Origin: Craterostigma plantagineum
Taxonomy: Eukaryota; Streptophyta; Magnoliopsida; Lamiales; Linderniaceae
Length of the DNA stretch: 64,000 nt
Assembly (NCBI GenBank): GCA_027422505.1
Contig: JAPQWV010000332.1
Coordinates: 248,001-312,000 of the forward strand
Direction of reading: 5' to 3'
How positions within the stretch are numbered: the first letter of the stretch is position 1; each line of letters begins with the position of its first letter. The position numbers were made by a program, and so were the translations under genes. The notes under the pieces are model-generated. The model was not told the DNA's origin. It ran no database searches and saw only the letters and a program-made list of their open reading frames with translations. Positions 12,296 to 23,159 of the stretch are shown here, piece by piece.

Positions 12296-14640
12296 TTAAG
12301 AATCTTCAACGCCTAAAGAGCTGTAAATCAAACTCGTCTTGTTAGAAAAATCATCGTTATCATCAGCGTATTCTTCGACACCATCTCCATTCTCGCCATC
12401 GTAGTACTCATCTTCTTCGCCCGTTTGCTCATAATTATATCCCTCATCCCTTTCTCCATTAGCTTCTGCAGTGTGAAAATCTGCTGTTTCTACAATGTGC
12501 TGTTTACCTTCTTCAGTCATATTAGTGAGGGATCGTGGTGCATATTCACTGACCTCCTTATATGACGAAGAATCAACATCTTCATGAACATTACCTCTGA
12601 TGACTACGCTACTCTTGATAGTTTTGGCTCCATTTGCTTTCCCTCTCTTACGTTTCAGAATCTCATCTAGTGATTTGGGCCCATCAAAATTGAGGTTATC
12701 GGGTCTTTGTTGCCCATCAAAATTGAGGTTATCAGGTCTCTGTTGGTGGCCTTCGATCGCCGAAGAAAATTTTCTCTTACCAAGAGGTTTGTTGTCATCC
12801 CTAACATTGTGTCTCCTCCTTAAATCTGCATCTTTATTGTTCTTCCCGCCATCGCTGTAAGAATTTTCGAACCTTCCTCTCCTTTTTTCTTGGATCCTTC
12901 CCAGTTGAGATGTAATGCCCGTTCTAACCCTAGTTATATCACCGTTGCTTGGAGACGAGGATCTTCTTGGGAATCTTATTCTACCTCGAAGGCGACTACT
13001 GAGGAGGGCGTCTGGACCCAACCGGTCTTGGACATGCATAACAGTCGTGTCTTCTCGACTAATAACAGATCTCAATCCATTAGGCTTCTTATGCTTTGAC
13101 AATCGATGCCTTAGATCAGATTCATGAACTTCATGGCTATCATTTCCGGCATAACGCTGCCTCTCAGATGAAGCTCTGTGCTGCTCCCAAGCATATTGAT
13201 CTTGATATCTATCATCATCAATATCAACATAATCTTCAGAACCCCCAAGATCATAATCATTCCTTCCATTTTTTTCACCCGAAATCCCATATCTATCTTC
13301 GTTGGCATAGTAATCTGATCCTTTCATTACATTGTCATCGACAAGAACATCAAACCCAGGCGAATGTTCCCTTGAAACTCCCTCTGCTTCCTTAACGCTC
13401 ATGCTTTCCGTATCATCGAACAGGTGAGACTGCTGAATAGGATCGGACCAGCCAACTAGGTTTCTAGATGGTGCAGCTTTCCTGAAACCTGGGAATTCAC
13501 TTGTACCCAACCCGTGTTGTAAACTCCTATCATGGAAGAACTCATTTCTAGGGCCATCTGTTTTAATTTCATAAGCTGGCTTTGGTTCAAGAACCTGTTT
13601 GACAGATTTAACAGCTAAAGGAGGTGGCTTCTTAGCTTGAACTGACTTTTCGATCATATCAATAGCATTCTTGATTGATTCGGAAGCCGATGCTGATGCT
13701 GGCACTTTTATTGCTTTGTTACTCATGGAACTTGGCGCATGGAGAAAAGGACACCAATCGCCTTTCAAACAGTAACCATTCTGGAAAAATACGCACGGTA
13801 CTGTTTGTTTCCCGGAGGCCTTAGGAGCATATGGAGTACTTTTTGTAGCTGAGTGTCCATTAGAAGTCGGCGTTTGCGTACCCACGCGTACATCAAGTGA
13901 CTGAAGACACACAGGGAAAAGATTCAGTTTACAATCATACAAACAGTCAAGAGCAAATTAAGAGAATTTTACCAGCACAGAGAAGAGAATGTACTACTAA
14001 CCGGATGCCGAAACCCGCACTTTGGATTCAAGCAATTAGAAGTCAACCAAAACCAACAGTCCTGCGAATTTAGCCGTGCTATTTCACTATGACGAAACTC
14101 GCAGTCATTTCCCTGAGGAGGAAAAGACTATTCAATAAGTATCCACGGCCAACAAGATGTCTTGGGAGTATAGGAATAAAGTTCATTCTGATAGACGAAG
14201 ATAAAGAAAGCTAATATTACAGCATGTTCATCCACATACAGCACTAGCAAGCGCACACTACATTTAGAATGAACCGCGACAGCAGTAAATTCCCTACGTT
14301 TGCAGCACAAGTATACTACGTGCTTCTGTTCTGTACATGTAAAGATAAACGAGGAATAAATTAACAGCAACGTAAAACCTCCGCAAAAAAAATCCGTCGT
14401 CACACGGATATCTAAAGCTCACCGACGACATATCGAGCAAAATCAGTTCACCAAATGGACGATGCACGTACTCACAATTCCCGAAAAACTGTGGACCAAA
14501 ATACAACCAAGGTATGAGGTAAATACCTTTTTGCAGGTTAAAGGAGAGGCGAGATAGTAAACACAATCGGTGTTTCTCCTAAGAGCTTCTTCTTCAGCTG
14601 TGACGGATCGTTGGGTCCGAGTTTGAGCTTCAGAGGCCAT
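12296..14640 (-). CDS. C3H17: CCCH zinc-finger protein (C3H17-like), intact, three exons
   Basis: Exons 14640-14527, 14112-14002 and 13900-12296 join in phase to 609 residues (stop at 12296-12298). Three CCCH fingers lie at the N-terminus: C26-C36-C42-H46 (TCKKGNDCEFRH; split by intron 1), C57-C65-C70-H74 (SNCLNPKCGFRH) and C111-C119-C125-H129 (NGYCLKGDWCPFLH). The rest is low-complexity: acidic, Arg/Ser-rich (RLRGRIRFPRRSSSPS) with a short internal duplication of RPDNLNFDGQQ near 12690-12745. The start MASEAQTRTQRSVTAEEEAL and the finger arrangement match the plant family of Arabidopsis C3H17 (At2g02160), a probable nuclear RNA- or DNA-binding regulator; the symbol is by resemblance only. 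A Mutator-like element is inserted 154 bp upstream of the ATG, so its promoter is probably altered. Confidence 0.9.
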
Positions 14641-14784
14641 CTTTCTCTTCTCTTCTCTTCGCGAATCGGTGCAAGATGCTAATTTATTGGGATCTAGGGT
14701 TCGTTTGCGGCTAATTCCCACCTCTCTCTTAATAACGTATTCACTCACGAACAGAGTGAAAACACAAACAATGGGGGCAGCGCG

Positions 14785-14855
14785 GTTAGGGAAATGGTTT
14801 TTTAAGTAAGCCTTTTAAGTTGGTCATCTTTTAAAAAATAACATCTAAAATCGGA
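14785..14855. repeat. Left TSD and terminal inverted repeat of MULE-1
   Basis: TSD GTTAGGGAA at 14785-14793, then an imperfect TIR starting at 14794. The next base on both sides is A, so the duplication could be counted as ten. Partner at 23870-23945. Confidence 0.85.
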
Positions 14856-15284
14856 TTTTACCTTTGTACCCTTACTAACTCTGCGCTAAAGACTATTTTA
14901 GCCTTATTTAATGTCAATGAACAACCTCAACAACACTTAACGAAAAAATTAATTAAAGGGTTTACATGTTACACTGTAGCGAATCTGAAACATCAGACCC
15001 GTAATAGAAGAACGGAAGGGTAAAAAAAAAAAAAAAAGAAAAAAGCAACCACTTTCAACTTTCACTGCACTTTTAGTAAAAAAAGCAAGCGTTCTCTCCC
15101 GCCCTTATCCTGCAAATCGTTTTGTCTGCAACTCAAACCGAAATCCGAACCTCAATCTACTCAATTGACAATGGCATTCAACGCGAACACCCAAAGAGTG
15201 GAGGTATGTGTACTCTTCGTCTTCTTCAATTTAACGCGAGAAGGGGATCTGTGAACGACCCATCGAACCCTAAGTTGGTGGGGA

Positions 15285-15700
15285 CCCGTGCTTGCAAGCA
15301 CAGTACTGTGCTTGCAAGCGTACGTCAGTTTTTAATCCATGGGTCCCGTGCTTGCAAGCACCTGCTTCTGAGCAGGGGACCTGTGCATATTTCATGGGAC
15401 ACGCCCATAAGATGATGGTCGCCAGCACGGGTCCCCTGCGTTTTAGCGCGGGTCCCCTGCTTAAACGCTCGGGTCCCCTGCTTATAACGCGCGGGTCTCG
15501 TGTCATTGCGCGCGCGGTATGTTCACGGGACCTGCGCGTTATAAGCAGAGGACCCGAGCGTTTAAGCAGGGGACCCACGCTAAAACGCAGGGGACCCGTG
15601 CTGGGACCGCACCGATGCGCTGGGGTCTCATGCGCATCCGTGCTTGAATCTCAGCATATGATGCGGTCCCCTGCGCATCTGCTCATAGGGGTATTCTATT
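15285..15700. repeat. GGGWCCC palindrome array in intron 1 of the left cargo gene
   Basis: Repeated units around GGGTCCC or GGGACCC, mostly written GGGTCCCCTGC or GCAGGGGACCC, interleaved with perfect palindromes such as GTGCTTGCAAGCAC (twice) and GCACAGTACTGTGC. I count about seven exact GGGWCCC heptamers plus several one-mismatch versions. Local GC content is far above the surroundings. Long open frames on both strands here are artefacts of the repeat. Confidence 0.92.
15423..15603. repeat. 75-nt fold-back (hairpin) inside the GGGWCCC array
   Basis: Left arm 15423-15497 is the reverse complement of right arm 15529-15603 with three mismatches; the loop is 31 nt (15498-15528). Each arm carries four GGGTCCC-type units (three exact in each arm). 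If the intron is transcribed it could fold to a near-perfect 75-bp stem. Confidence 0.93.
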
Positions 15701-16889
15701 TTTCAATCTTCATACCACGTAATTAGCTCAAATGTATTTTACGTATAAATTAGGTTGTAATGAACAAGCAGTGGGGCACAGAGGACGAAGTTCCTTATTG
15801 CCGTGTAAAGCTGAACTCGTTATACGGCGAGGCCAGCCAGCTCATAAGACAATGTCTGAACCACCACGAGTTGGAGATTTTTAGGAACGAGAGTCCGTTC
15901 GGGCGCCTTGTTAGTGCGGAGCCCGCTTTTAACCCATCGGGCCAGTTGTTGTGGTACCTCATCCAGAGGAAGACGAGTCTGCACAACCGCGATGAGCTGT
16001 GGATGATTGTGGGCGACAGGCCACTCCGACTTTCAAAATCGGAGTATTGCCTAATCACCGGGCTGAAGTTCGCAGCCGAGATACCGCCGGTAAACGGCGA
16101 CTCACAATTCACCGCGAGACACTTTGGCAACAGGAAAGTCCGCATGTTGCACGTCAAGCATGCGTTGGAGGCGTTATCTGGCGACGAGGAAGATGTGAAC
16201 TTCGAGAAGCTGAAGTTGGCGGACGTCTACTTCGCCACCGCCGTGTTGATGAGTCGACCGTCGAAGAAGGACACCGTCGTGGATCAGTGTGTCCTTAGCC
16301 TCGTCAAAGATCGGTTTGCATTATCCCAATATCCTTGGGGAAGCATGGCGTTCGATGAGGTCATACGCACTTTAAAGGTAAATATACCGGAGAGGAAGCG
16401 AGAGTGGCTGATCAGTGGGTTCGTACAACCGCTTCAGGTGATTTAAAATTAAGCTTCTTTGCATACCTTTTTGTGACATATAAATAATTGCTAATATTTG
16501 TTGCGTTATTTGTATTCAGATACTCGCTTACGAGTGCATATCGCTCCACTATGGCTGCACGGATATTGCGTGACCAGCATAGCTGTATGCTCCATTTGTA
16601 GGTGCCTAGGTGGTTTTGGACATTTTTGTACATTTTGGACATGTTGAAGTCTTTATGGATGTTAGTTTGTAGGGTTAGTAGAATAAAATTTCTTTCATTG
16701 TTGAATAATTGATTGTGTGTATGAAACGCAAAATGATGGGTGATTTGACAGGTGACTGAGAAAAGAGTTTTGACCCAATGCTCAATAATTGTTCAATTAT
16801 ATTGGTACAACTCAATAATGGCAGGTGACCAACCCTAGATTGGCAGACGACCCGTTCATCCGCGCTTGGGACCCGATTGTCAGCGCCAA

Positions 16890-17270
16890 TGCAATATGCG
16901 CGGGTCCCCCGATTTACGTGCGGGTCCCCTGTTATCACGTTATGGTCCCCAGATCAAGCCCATGTACGTATGCGCGCACAGACTTACCTTACCTCATGTG
17001 CGGGTCCCCTGTTGTCACGTTATGGTCCCCAGATCAAAAAGCGCCGGTCCCATGTACGTATGAAGTCACGGACCTTACCTTACCTCATGTGCGTCCCCTA
17101 TTATCACGTTATGGTCCCCAGATCAAAAAGCGTCGGTCCCTTGTGTATATGCGCAGGGACCTTACCTTACCTTACGGTCGGGTCCCGTGTTTAAGCAGCT
17201 TTGGTCCCCAGATCCAAAAGCCTCAGTCCCTTGTGTATCGCACGGACCCTACCTTACCTTACGTGCGTCA
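16890..17270. repeat. Tandem array (about 80-91 bp units) with GGTCCCC motifs, between cargo gene and transposase
   Basis: Four consecutive units, each running GGGTCCC - TCACGTTATGGTCCCCAGAT - GGTCCC - TTACCTTACC, starting near 16920, 17000, 17091 and 17180. Direct tandem arrangement, unlike the fold-back in the cargo intron, but built on the same palindromic core. Confidence 0.9.
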
Positions 17271-17319
17271 CCCTTGATTTTAATAAAATAGAAATAGTAT
17301 AACAAATTAATTAAAAACA

Positions 17320-19735
17320 ACGCGTGAATGTATTAAAAGCTTTGCCAGGATTTTGCAACTCCGAACAGTCATTCGACCAAGCAAGCTCACCAAATTATTC
17401 TTCTTCTACAGGTGATAATCATGACGATCACGAGCATTATTTTCCAAGTCGATGGTCAGTGAATAATTCGCGAGGACATTACGTCGAATTGGGTTCCCGA
17501 TCCAAGTTGCCGGTGGCAATCAATCTTGGTAGACGACGGTTCATGCACGTTAGTGGATCTCACTAACGAGATATTGAAAGTCTTGTCGTTACGCAACGAC
17601 AATACCAAAGTTAGGATAAGCTACATGCCTTGCATAGACTACAATTATGTGCGCCCCATCTACATCGAGAACGATTACGGCGTACGTGCGTACCTTGTTT
17701 ATGGTTGTCCACGATCAAGACCACCTCTTCACGTGCAACTTGAGTTATCCGTCATTGTTGCACCGCCACCTCAACCTCATGATAATGATTTGTCGGGTTT
17801 CGACATCGGCCTTATAGCGCAGTGCGATACAAACGCAGAAATCCAACCATTTGAGGGTTTTCTCAGCACATCTTACAACCCTCCTTACCAAAGTAATGAA
17901 AGCAGTGGCTATTTAGGCGATTACTCCGGAATGTGCGGCCAAGAATATGATAATGAGAACGAGCAAGTCGGACGGGAAACTGAAAATGAAAACGAGCAAG
18001 GTGCTACAGATGATGATGATGACGATGATGGTGGTGATGATGACGAGTTTGATGTCGATGAGCATGACGACGCTATAGATGTGGCCGAAGATGGTACCTA
18101 TTCGTTTACGGATGGTTCGACCCTATACGTTGGACAAGAATTTCGTAGCAAGCAAGAATACAAGGAGGAAATCACTAAAATCGCAGTCGCTGCATGCTTC
18201 GACCTCCAAGTGGATAGGTCAAACAAAACCCTGTACGTAGTCAAATGTGCGATCGAGAACTGTGAATGGCGAGTACGAGCTGCACAGGACAAGAACTCCC
18301 CCTTTTTCTCGATCCGAAAGTACAACAACACGCACACATGTGGCGTGCCTCATCGTCACCGGAGAAATCGCCAGGGAACTTCGTTATCGAGCACGTTGTT
18401 GGAAAATTTCAGGGCTCCTAAAGATATCCCGACACCCAGTTCCATACAGTCGATGATGCAGAGCAGGGGAGTTCCCGTTTCATACTACAAGGCTTGGAGA
18501 GGGAAACAAATTGCGACCGATGAACTAGTTGGTAACAAGGAGTCTTGCTACGGTTTACTGCCGGCGTACTTGGATGCGGTGAGGCAAGCCAACGAGGGCA
18601 GTATCACCGATTGGGAGATGGACGAAGACAGTCGGTTCAAGTACATGTTCTTGGCATACGGCGCATGCGTCAGAGGCTTTACGTACATGAGGAAAGTCAT
18701 TTCTATCGATGCGACTTTTTTGAAGGGGAAGTATAAGGGTGTCCTGATGATTGCCACTGCCCCAGACGGCGATTACCATCAATATCCTGTAGCATGGGGT
18801 CTTGCCGATGGGGGGGAGGGAACGGAGTCATGGGCGTGATTTCTCTCGAGATTGCGACGTTTTGTCGCGGATAGCGACGATCTTGTAATAATTTCTGATC
18901 GGAACAATGGAATCAAGAATGCAGTCCCGATAGTTTTCCCGAACGCGTTTCATGGTTTCTGTGCGTGGCACCTTCAACAAAACGTGAAGACGAAAATGAA
19001 GAAGAAAGGTGCTTGCCCGATTTTTTAGCGTGTCGCGACTGCCTACACAAAGAGTGAGTCCGACTGTGCTTTTAACCAGCTTGAAGCAAAGTACAAGGAC
19101 GTGGCAAAGCATCTTGACGAAGTTCCGAAGGAAACGTGGAGGCGAGCATATTGCCCTAGATCAAGATACAACATAATGACGACCAATGGATCGGAGTCTA
19201 TAAATGCGGCTCTACGTAAGGACGGAGAGCTTCCAATTATTGGATTGTTGGACTCGATTCATCGACTAACGTCATCATGGTTCAGCAAGCATCGGCGATC
19301 TGTGGAGGCTTCAATCGCCGCGGACATGACTAGGTTTACGCCGAAGGTGGAGTCGATCATACGAGAGCGTTTCGCCGAGTCACAAAAATTTCATGCGTCG
19401 GAAGTCGGGCATCTAACATATAACGTGTTCGGACAGCATGTGAACGAGGTGGTCGATTTGGGGCTGCACAAATGCACGTCCATGATGTTGACATCGATCG
19501 TATCCCATGTCCACATGCGATTGCAGCTTGTGGTTGCGCCCAAGTTTCAGTGTATTCATTAGTGCACGATTATTATACCTTGGAGATCTGGAGGTTGGCA
19601 TACGAAGGTACTATACGGCCGGTCACGGATCGCATTGAAAGTAGTATGGATATGTTGCTGCCTCTTGTTGGTTCACAACGTGGACGACCCCAGAAAAATA
19701 GGTTTCCTTCAGTTGGTGAATTTGGTAGGAGATAA
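17320..19735 (+). pseudogene. MULE-1 transposase (MuDR-type), inactivated
   Basis: Open from about 17526 to 18836. An N-terminal PB1-like segment (DDGSCTLVDLTNEILKVL), an acidic linker, a Mu DNA-binding-like region (FRSKQEYKEEITKIAVAA, IENCEWRVRA), then the MULE DDE domain: D in ISIDATFLKGKYKG, D in IISDRNNGIKNAV, E in TTNGSESINAAL. A SWIM zinc finger (RIPCPHAIAACGC) and a basic end RGRPQKNR follow. It is broken by TGA in place of Trp at 18837-18839 (ESWA-stop-FLSRL), TAG at about 19027-19029, and a one-base frameshift near 19475 inside the SWIM finger, after which 19472-19735 continues in another frame. A 5' exon with an acceptor near 17411 is possible. Such proteins cut and paste the element by binding its ends; this copy cannot encode a full one. 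Confidence 0.88.
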
Positions 19736-19880
19736 GGTTGTAGTGTTTGCGCATATTTGTATTACGTACGTTTATACGTTGCAATTTGTGTTCTGTTATG
19801 TTAGGTTTTGATACGTGTGCGTCTGCTTTCTGTGTTGCGTTGCCATGTTATGCTTCGTTTACGTAACACATTTTAGAAAA

Positions 19881-20426
19881 AGGGTAATTCTATTCACACC
19901 CCCTATTTACTAAATACACCCCCCACTAAAATAAATACTACTAAATATAGTATGCGTTCAAGTTTAATATTCTTTTTTTTCTCTCATATTATTGCATTCA
20001 ATTCATATAGAAATTTTAACGTAACCAATTTTATATTAGAATTCAGCAAAATATATATAAGTATGGGTTATATTTTTTTTATATGAATTATATTTATACT
20101 ATCTATAATATTAAAATATTATATTATTTATCTATAAGATTATTCTTATTCAACTAGGTTAATTATTAGTATTACTGAAATTTAAATAATACTTTTTAAA
20201 ACAGTAAAAGTATAGATTAATATAAAAATAAAATATTATTAAATGAGATGTGTTAATGAAAAATAAGTTAACTAACACAATTATAATTGGGTATTGTTGA
20301 TTAATTATTGGACTATATGGTTATAGAATTCGTTGTCCTTGTATGTGAAGTATTTAATGTGCTATTGTCGTGTTGCACTATATATGTAAAGTATTTATGT
20401 ACGCAATGGGTGTGAAAGTAGCACCC
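19881..20426. mobile_element. MULE-type MITE nested in MULE-1
   Basis: 546 bp of AT-rich non-coding DNA between perfect 9-bp duplications TTTAGAAAA (19872-19880 and 20427-20435). Ends form a short inverted repeat: GGGTAATTCTATTCACACCC on the left against GGGTGCTACTTTCACACCC on the reverse complement of the right. No coding capacity. Confidence 0.88.
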
Positions 20427-20479
20427 TTTAGAAAATTACGGTACGAATATGGAAATAGAAAACCCTTATGCACAGATGC

Positions 20480-20683
20480 GCAAGGGTCCGCATCGCATAT
20501 GCAGCGAAGCCCGCACGGATGCGCATGAGACCCCTGCGCATCTTTGTGGTTCCCGCCGGGTCCCCGACCCATAACGTGAAGGTCCCCTAAGATTAAGTTT
20601 TGGGTCCCATGATAGTAACGCGGTGGTCTCATGAGTCTTGCGCGCAGGGAGGGCGCGTTACGAGCATGGGACCCAAACGTTAA
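20480..20683. repeat. GGGWCCC array downstream of the right cargo gene, with fold-back
   Basis: Contains GGGTCCC/GGGACCC motifs and an inverted pair: TTGGGTCCCATGATAGTAACGCG near 20599-20621 against CGCGTTACGAGCATGGGACCCAA near 20653-20675 (two mismatches; loop about 31 nt). It abuts, and may have replaced, the 3' part of the right cargo gene. Confidence 0.88.
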
Positions 20684-22289
20684 AGGCATTGCCGATTAGC
20701 ACATGGTACCCGCATATTAGGGTCCGTATAGTACGCCGCCTCCAGCTCGTCCGCTGACGACACTATCAACCCTATTACATGGTCGGACTTGTCAGCGGCC
20801 TCTGCGACGCTCTTCAAAGTCGGGCAATTCTTGCGACCCCAATCCTTCGTCCGCCACCTGAGCATGCGTGGCGTGAAATCTTCTTCTTTACGCACCGCAT
20901 AGGCTTCTGCAACGCCCGGGATGCACTCATAAGCTAGTACTGAATACAAATAATACAAAAAATATTAGCAATTTACTTATGTAAAAGCAAAGTATGCAAA
21001 GAAGTTCAATAATAAATCACCTGAAGTGGCTGTATGAACCCACTTATCAGCCACTCCCGTGGGTTCTCCCGTATATTTTTCTTAACAGCGCGTATGACAT
21101 CCTTGAAAGCCTTGATGGCCCAAGGATACTGCGAGAAAGCAAACCGGTCTTCAGCGAGGTGAAGGACCCAGGAACTGACGACGGTGTCCTTCTTGGACCT
21201 TCGAGGCAGCAACACCGCGGCGGCGAAGTAGACGTCCGCCAACTTGAGTCGAAGTCGACACGTTCCTCATCGCCAGCCAACTCCTCCAACGCCTGCTTGA
21301 CGTTCGACAGGCGAATGGTTGATCTAGCGCCAAAATGCCTCCTCGTGAATGCTTCATTGCTTGTCACCGCCGGTGTCGCGGCTGCGAACTTGAGCCCGAA
21401 GATTTGGCAATACTCCGATTTTGAAAATCGAAGTGGTTTTTTGCCAACAACCATCCACAGCTCTTCGCGGGTGTGCAGCGCCGTCTGCCTCTGGATGAGG
21501 TACCACAGCAACTGAATCGAGAGGTGGAAGTCCGGCTCAGCCATGACAAGGCGGCCGAATGGACTCTGGGCACAATAAACGTGCAACTCCTCATCCTTAA
21601 GGCAGTGTCTTATCAGCTGGCCGGCCTCGCTGTATAGCGAGGTCACCGTAGGACGACAATCAGGAACTTCGGCACTTGTGCCCAACTGCTTCTTCATCAC
21701 AACCTAATTTATACGTAAAACACAGTTTAGCCAATTACTTGGTATGAATATTGAAAATCGAAAACTCTTATGCACATATGGGCAGGGGACCGCATCGCAT
21801 ATGCTGACAGTCAAGCATAGATGCGAATGAGACCGCTGCGCATGAGCAGGGGACCTGTGCGTATTTCAAGGGACCTGTGTGTGTTTTCACGGGACCTGTG
21901 CGTATTTTCACGGGACCCGCCCATAAGATGATGGACTAGGCACGGGTTCCCTGGCTATAAGCGCGGGTCCCTTTAGTTTACGTGCGGGTCCCCTGATCGT
22001 AGCGCGCGGGTCCCGTGTTGTTCATCACAGGCGCAAGGTCACGAGACCCACGCGCAACGAGCAGGGAACCCGCTCGTTATAACCAGGGTACCACGCTTAT
22101 ATGCAGTGGACCCGTGCTGGGACCATCATTTTATGGGCGGGTCCCGTGACAACGGGCCTGTTCAGTTCAATTCTAAGCACGATCCTATGCTTATCAGCAC
22201 GGGTCCGCACGAATTAGGGTTTGCTGCGTTAAATTGAAGAAGACGCAGAGTAGAAAAAATACCTTCTGGGTTTTCGCGCTGATTGCCAT
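20684..22289 (-). pseudogene. MULE-1 right cargo gene: second DUF1985 protein, inverted and frameshifted
   Basis: Mirror image of the left cargo gene. Exon 1 is 22289-22263 (MAISAKTQK), intron to 21704, exon 2 21703-21021, then a further exon from about 20979. Exon 2 is 683 nt against 684 in the left copy, and the one-base loss near 21250 shifts frame between DEERVDFDS and LADVYFAAAVLL. The next exon has also lost one base at its start and then reads LAYECIPGVAEAYAVRKEED, WGRKNCPTLKSVAEAADKSD, ending in a GGGWCCC array without an Ulp1 protease. DUF1985 landmarks: LLWYLIQRQ, ELWMVVGKKPLRFSKSEYCQ. It retains sequence after LAYEC that the left copy has deleted. Convergent with the left copy across the transposase. 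Confidence 0.78.
21780..22200. repeat. GGGWCCC fold-back array in intron 1 of the right cargo gene
   Basis: Same position (intron 1) and design as the left array but more diverged. Outer arms pair CCCGCCCATAAGATGATGG (near 21919) with the reverse complement of CCATCATTTTATGGGCGGG (near 22123), followed inward by CACGGGTTCCCTGG against its counterpart. Motifs include CGGGTCCCCTG, GCGGGTCCCGTG and GTGGACCCGTGC. Confidence 0.88.
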
Positions 22290-22763
22290 TGTCGATTTAC
22301 GCTCTAGGACTGGGTTTTACTTGCACAGAATAGTTAGACTTGCAGAGAAACGATTTGCAGGGCATTTTGTGTGCAGGAGAAAAATGATTGAATTGAATTG
22401 AAAGTTAAAGTGGTGGTTTTCAAATGCTTTTTTACTTTTACTGTTCCATCACGGGTCAGTTACTTGCAGTTAAACCCGAAACCCTTTAATGTAATACCCC
22501 TTTATGTTGATTACATAACTAACCTAATTAAATTAAATTAAATATCATAGCACTATCTATATTTTTTAGTGGAACTAAATATTATATTATAAAACATAGT
22601 TAATTTAAAATACAGTACTAATTATATTGTCAGGGTCACGTACATCAATAATAGCATATCTTGATAAAATTATTAAATAATTTATTCTACCCTTCTCGCC
22701 CTTCTCCACCAACCGGAGCTTGGTCGACATCCTTCTGCACGGCGTCGTTTCAGACAACCTCGA

Positions 22764-23063
22764 TCAAACCTGGCCTTGGATCACTTCGCTCTCAGCCTCG
22801 TCGTCGTCGTTTCGGACAGCCTCGGGTGCTTGTCCTTCAATCACTTCGCTCATACCATCATCGTCGTCGACCTCGAGAGCATCGTCGCGGCCGTTTAGGA
22901 ATCTGTCGATCTCGGCCACGATCCACACCCTCCTTTGGGAGAGGTCGACGCTGAGGTCGGCCTCTAGCGGCGGCGGCCGTGGTAGTCCAGGGGTCCGAGT
23001 GACGGACGATTTTGTGGAGGCGCGACGATTTGGGCGTCCGTCAGCATTCTTCTGGTTTTGTTT
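22764..23063 (-). other. Open acidic exon of unknown family inside MULE-1
   Basis: From a splice acceptor (AATCCCAG at 23064-23071) a 99-codon frame runs to TGA at 22764-22766: KQNQKNADGRPNRRASTKSS, then PPPLEADLSVDLSQ, RRVWIVAEIDRFLNGRDDAL, EVDDDDGMSEVIEGQ, EAESEVIQGQV. I do not recognise a family. The internal near-duplication (SEVIEGQAPEAVRNDDDEAE with SEVIQGQ) and the acidic character suggest a linker or C-terminus of an element protein. A possible upstream exon with a donor lies near 23550-23640. Frame openness and splice signal are seen; function is unknown. Confidence 0.35.
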
Positions 23064-23159
23064 CTGGGATTATATAAAAATGTTAGATGCTGTGGTTTTT
23101 GATAAATCCAAGCCTTATATAGCTTGCAAAACGCCGTAAGAACTTCCCAAAACTCTAAC

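Larger units (their letters stand above)
15171..16601 (+). pseudogene. MULE-1 left cargo gene: DUF1985 domain joined to an Ulp1 C-terminal tail
   Basis: Exon 1 is 15171-15203 (MAFNANTQRVE), intron 15204-15753, exon 2 15754-16437 (228 codons, open), exon 3 from 16520. Exon 2 starts VVMNKQWGTEDEVPYCRV and holds a DUF1985-like core (LLWYLIQRK, ELWMIVGDRPLRLSKSEYCL). Exon 3 begins ILAYEC and then joins, out of frame, a tail reading YRSTMAARILRDQHSCMLHL ending at 16601. That tail matches the end of the Ulp1-type gene in MULE-2 (YRATMAARILRDERSCMLDL). The whole catalytic protease region between them is missing, so this is an internal deletion derivative; in frame with exon 2 it stops near 16573. 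DUF1985 plus Ulp1 (C48 cysteine protease) is the known cargo of one plant MULE group; the role of the protein in transposition is not settled. Confidence 0.78.

Noticed and set aside
12600..13395. Plus-strand frames opposite the CCCH gene
   Set aside because: Antisense shadows of an intact, well-supported exon.
15122..15726. Overlapping open frames on both strands across the GGGWCCC array
   Set aside because: GC-rich palindromic repeats avoid stop codons in several frames at once; the region lies in an intron.
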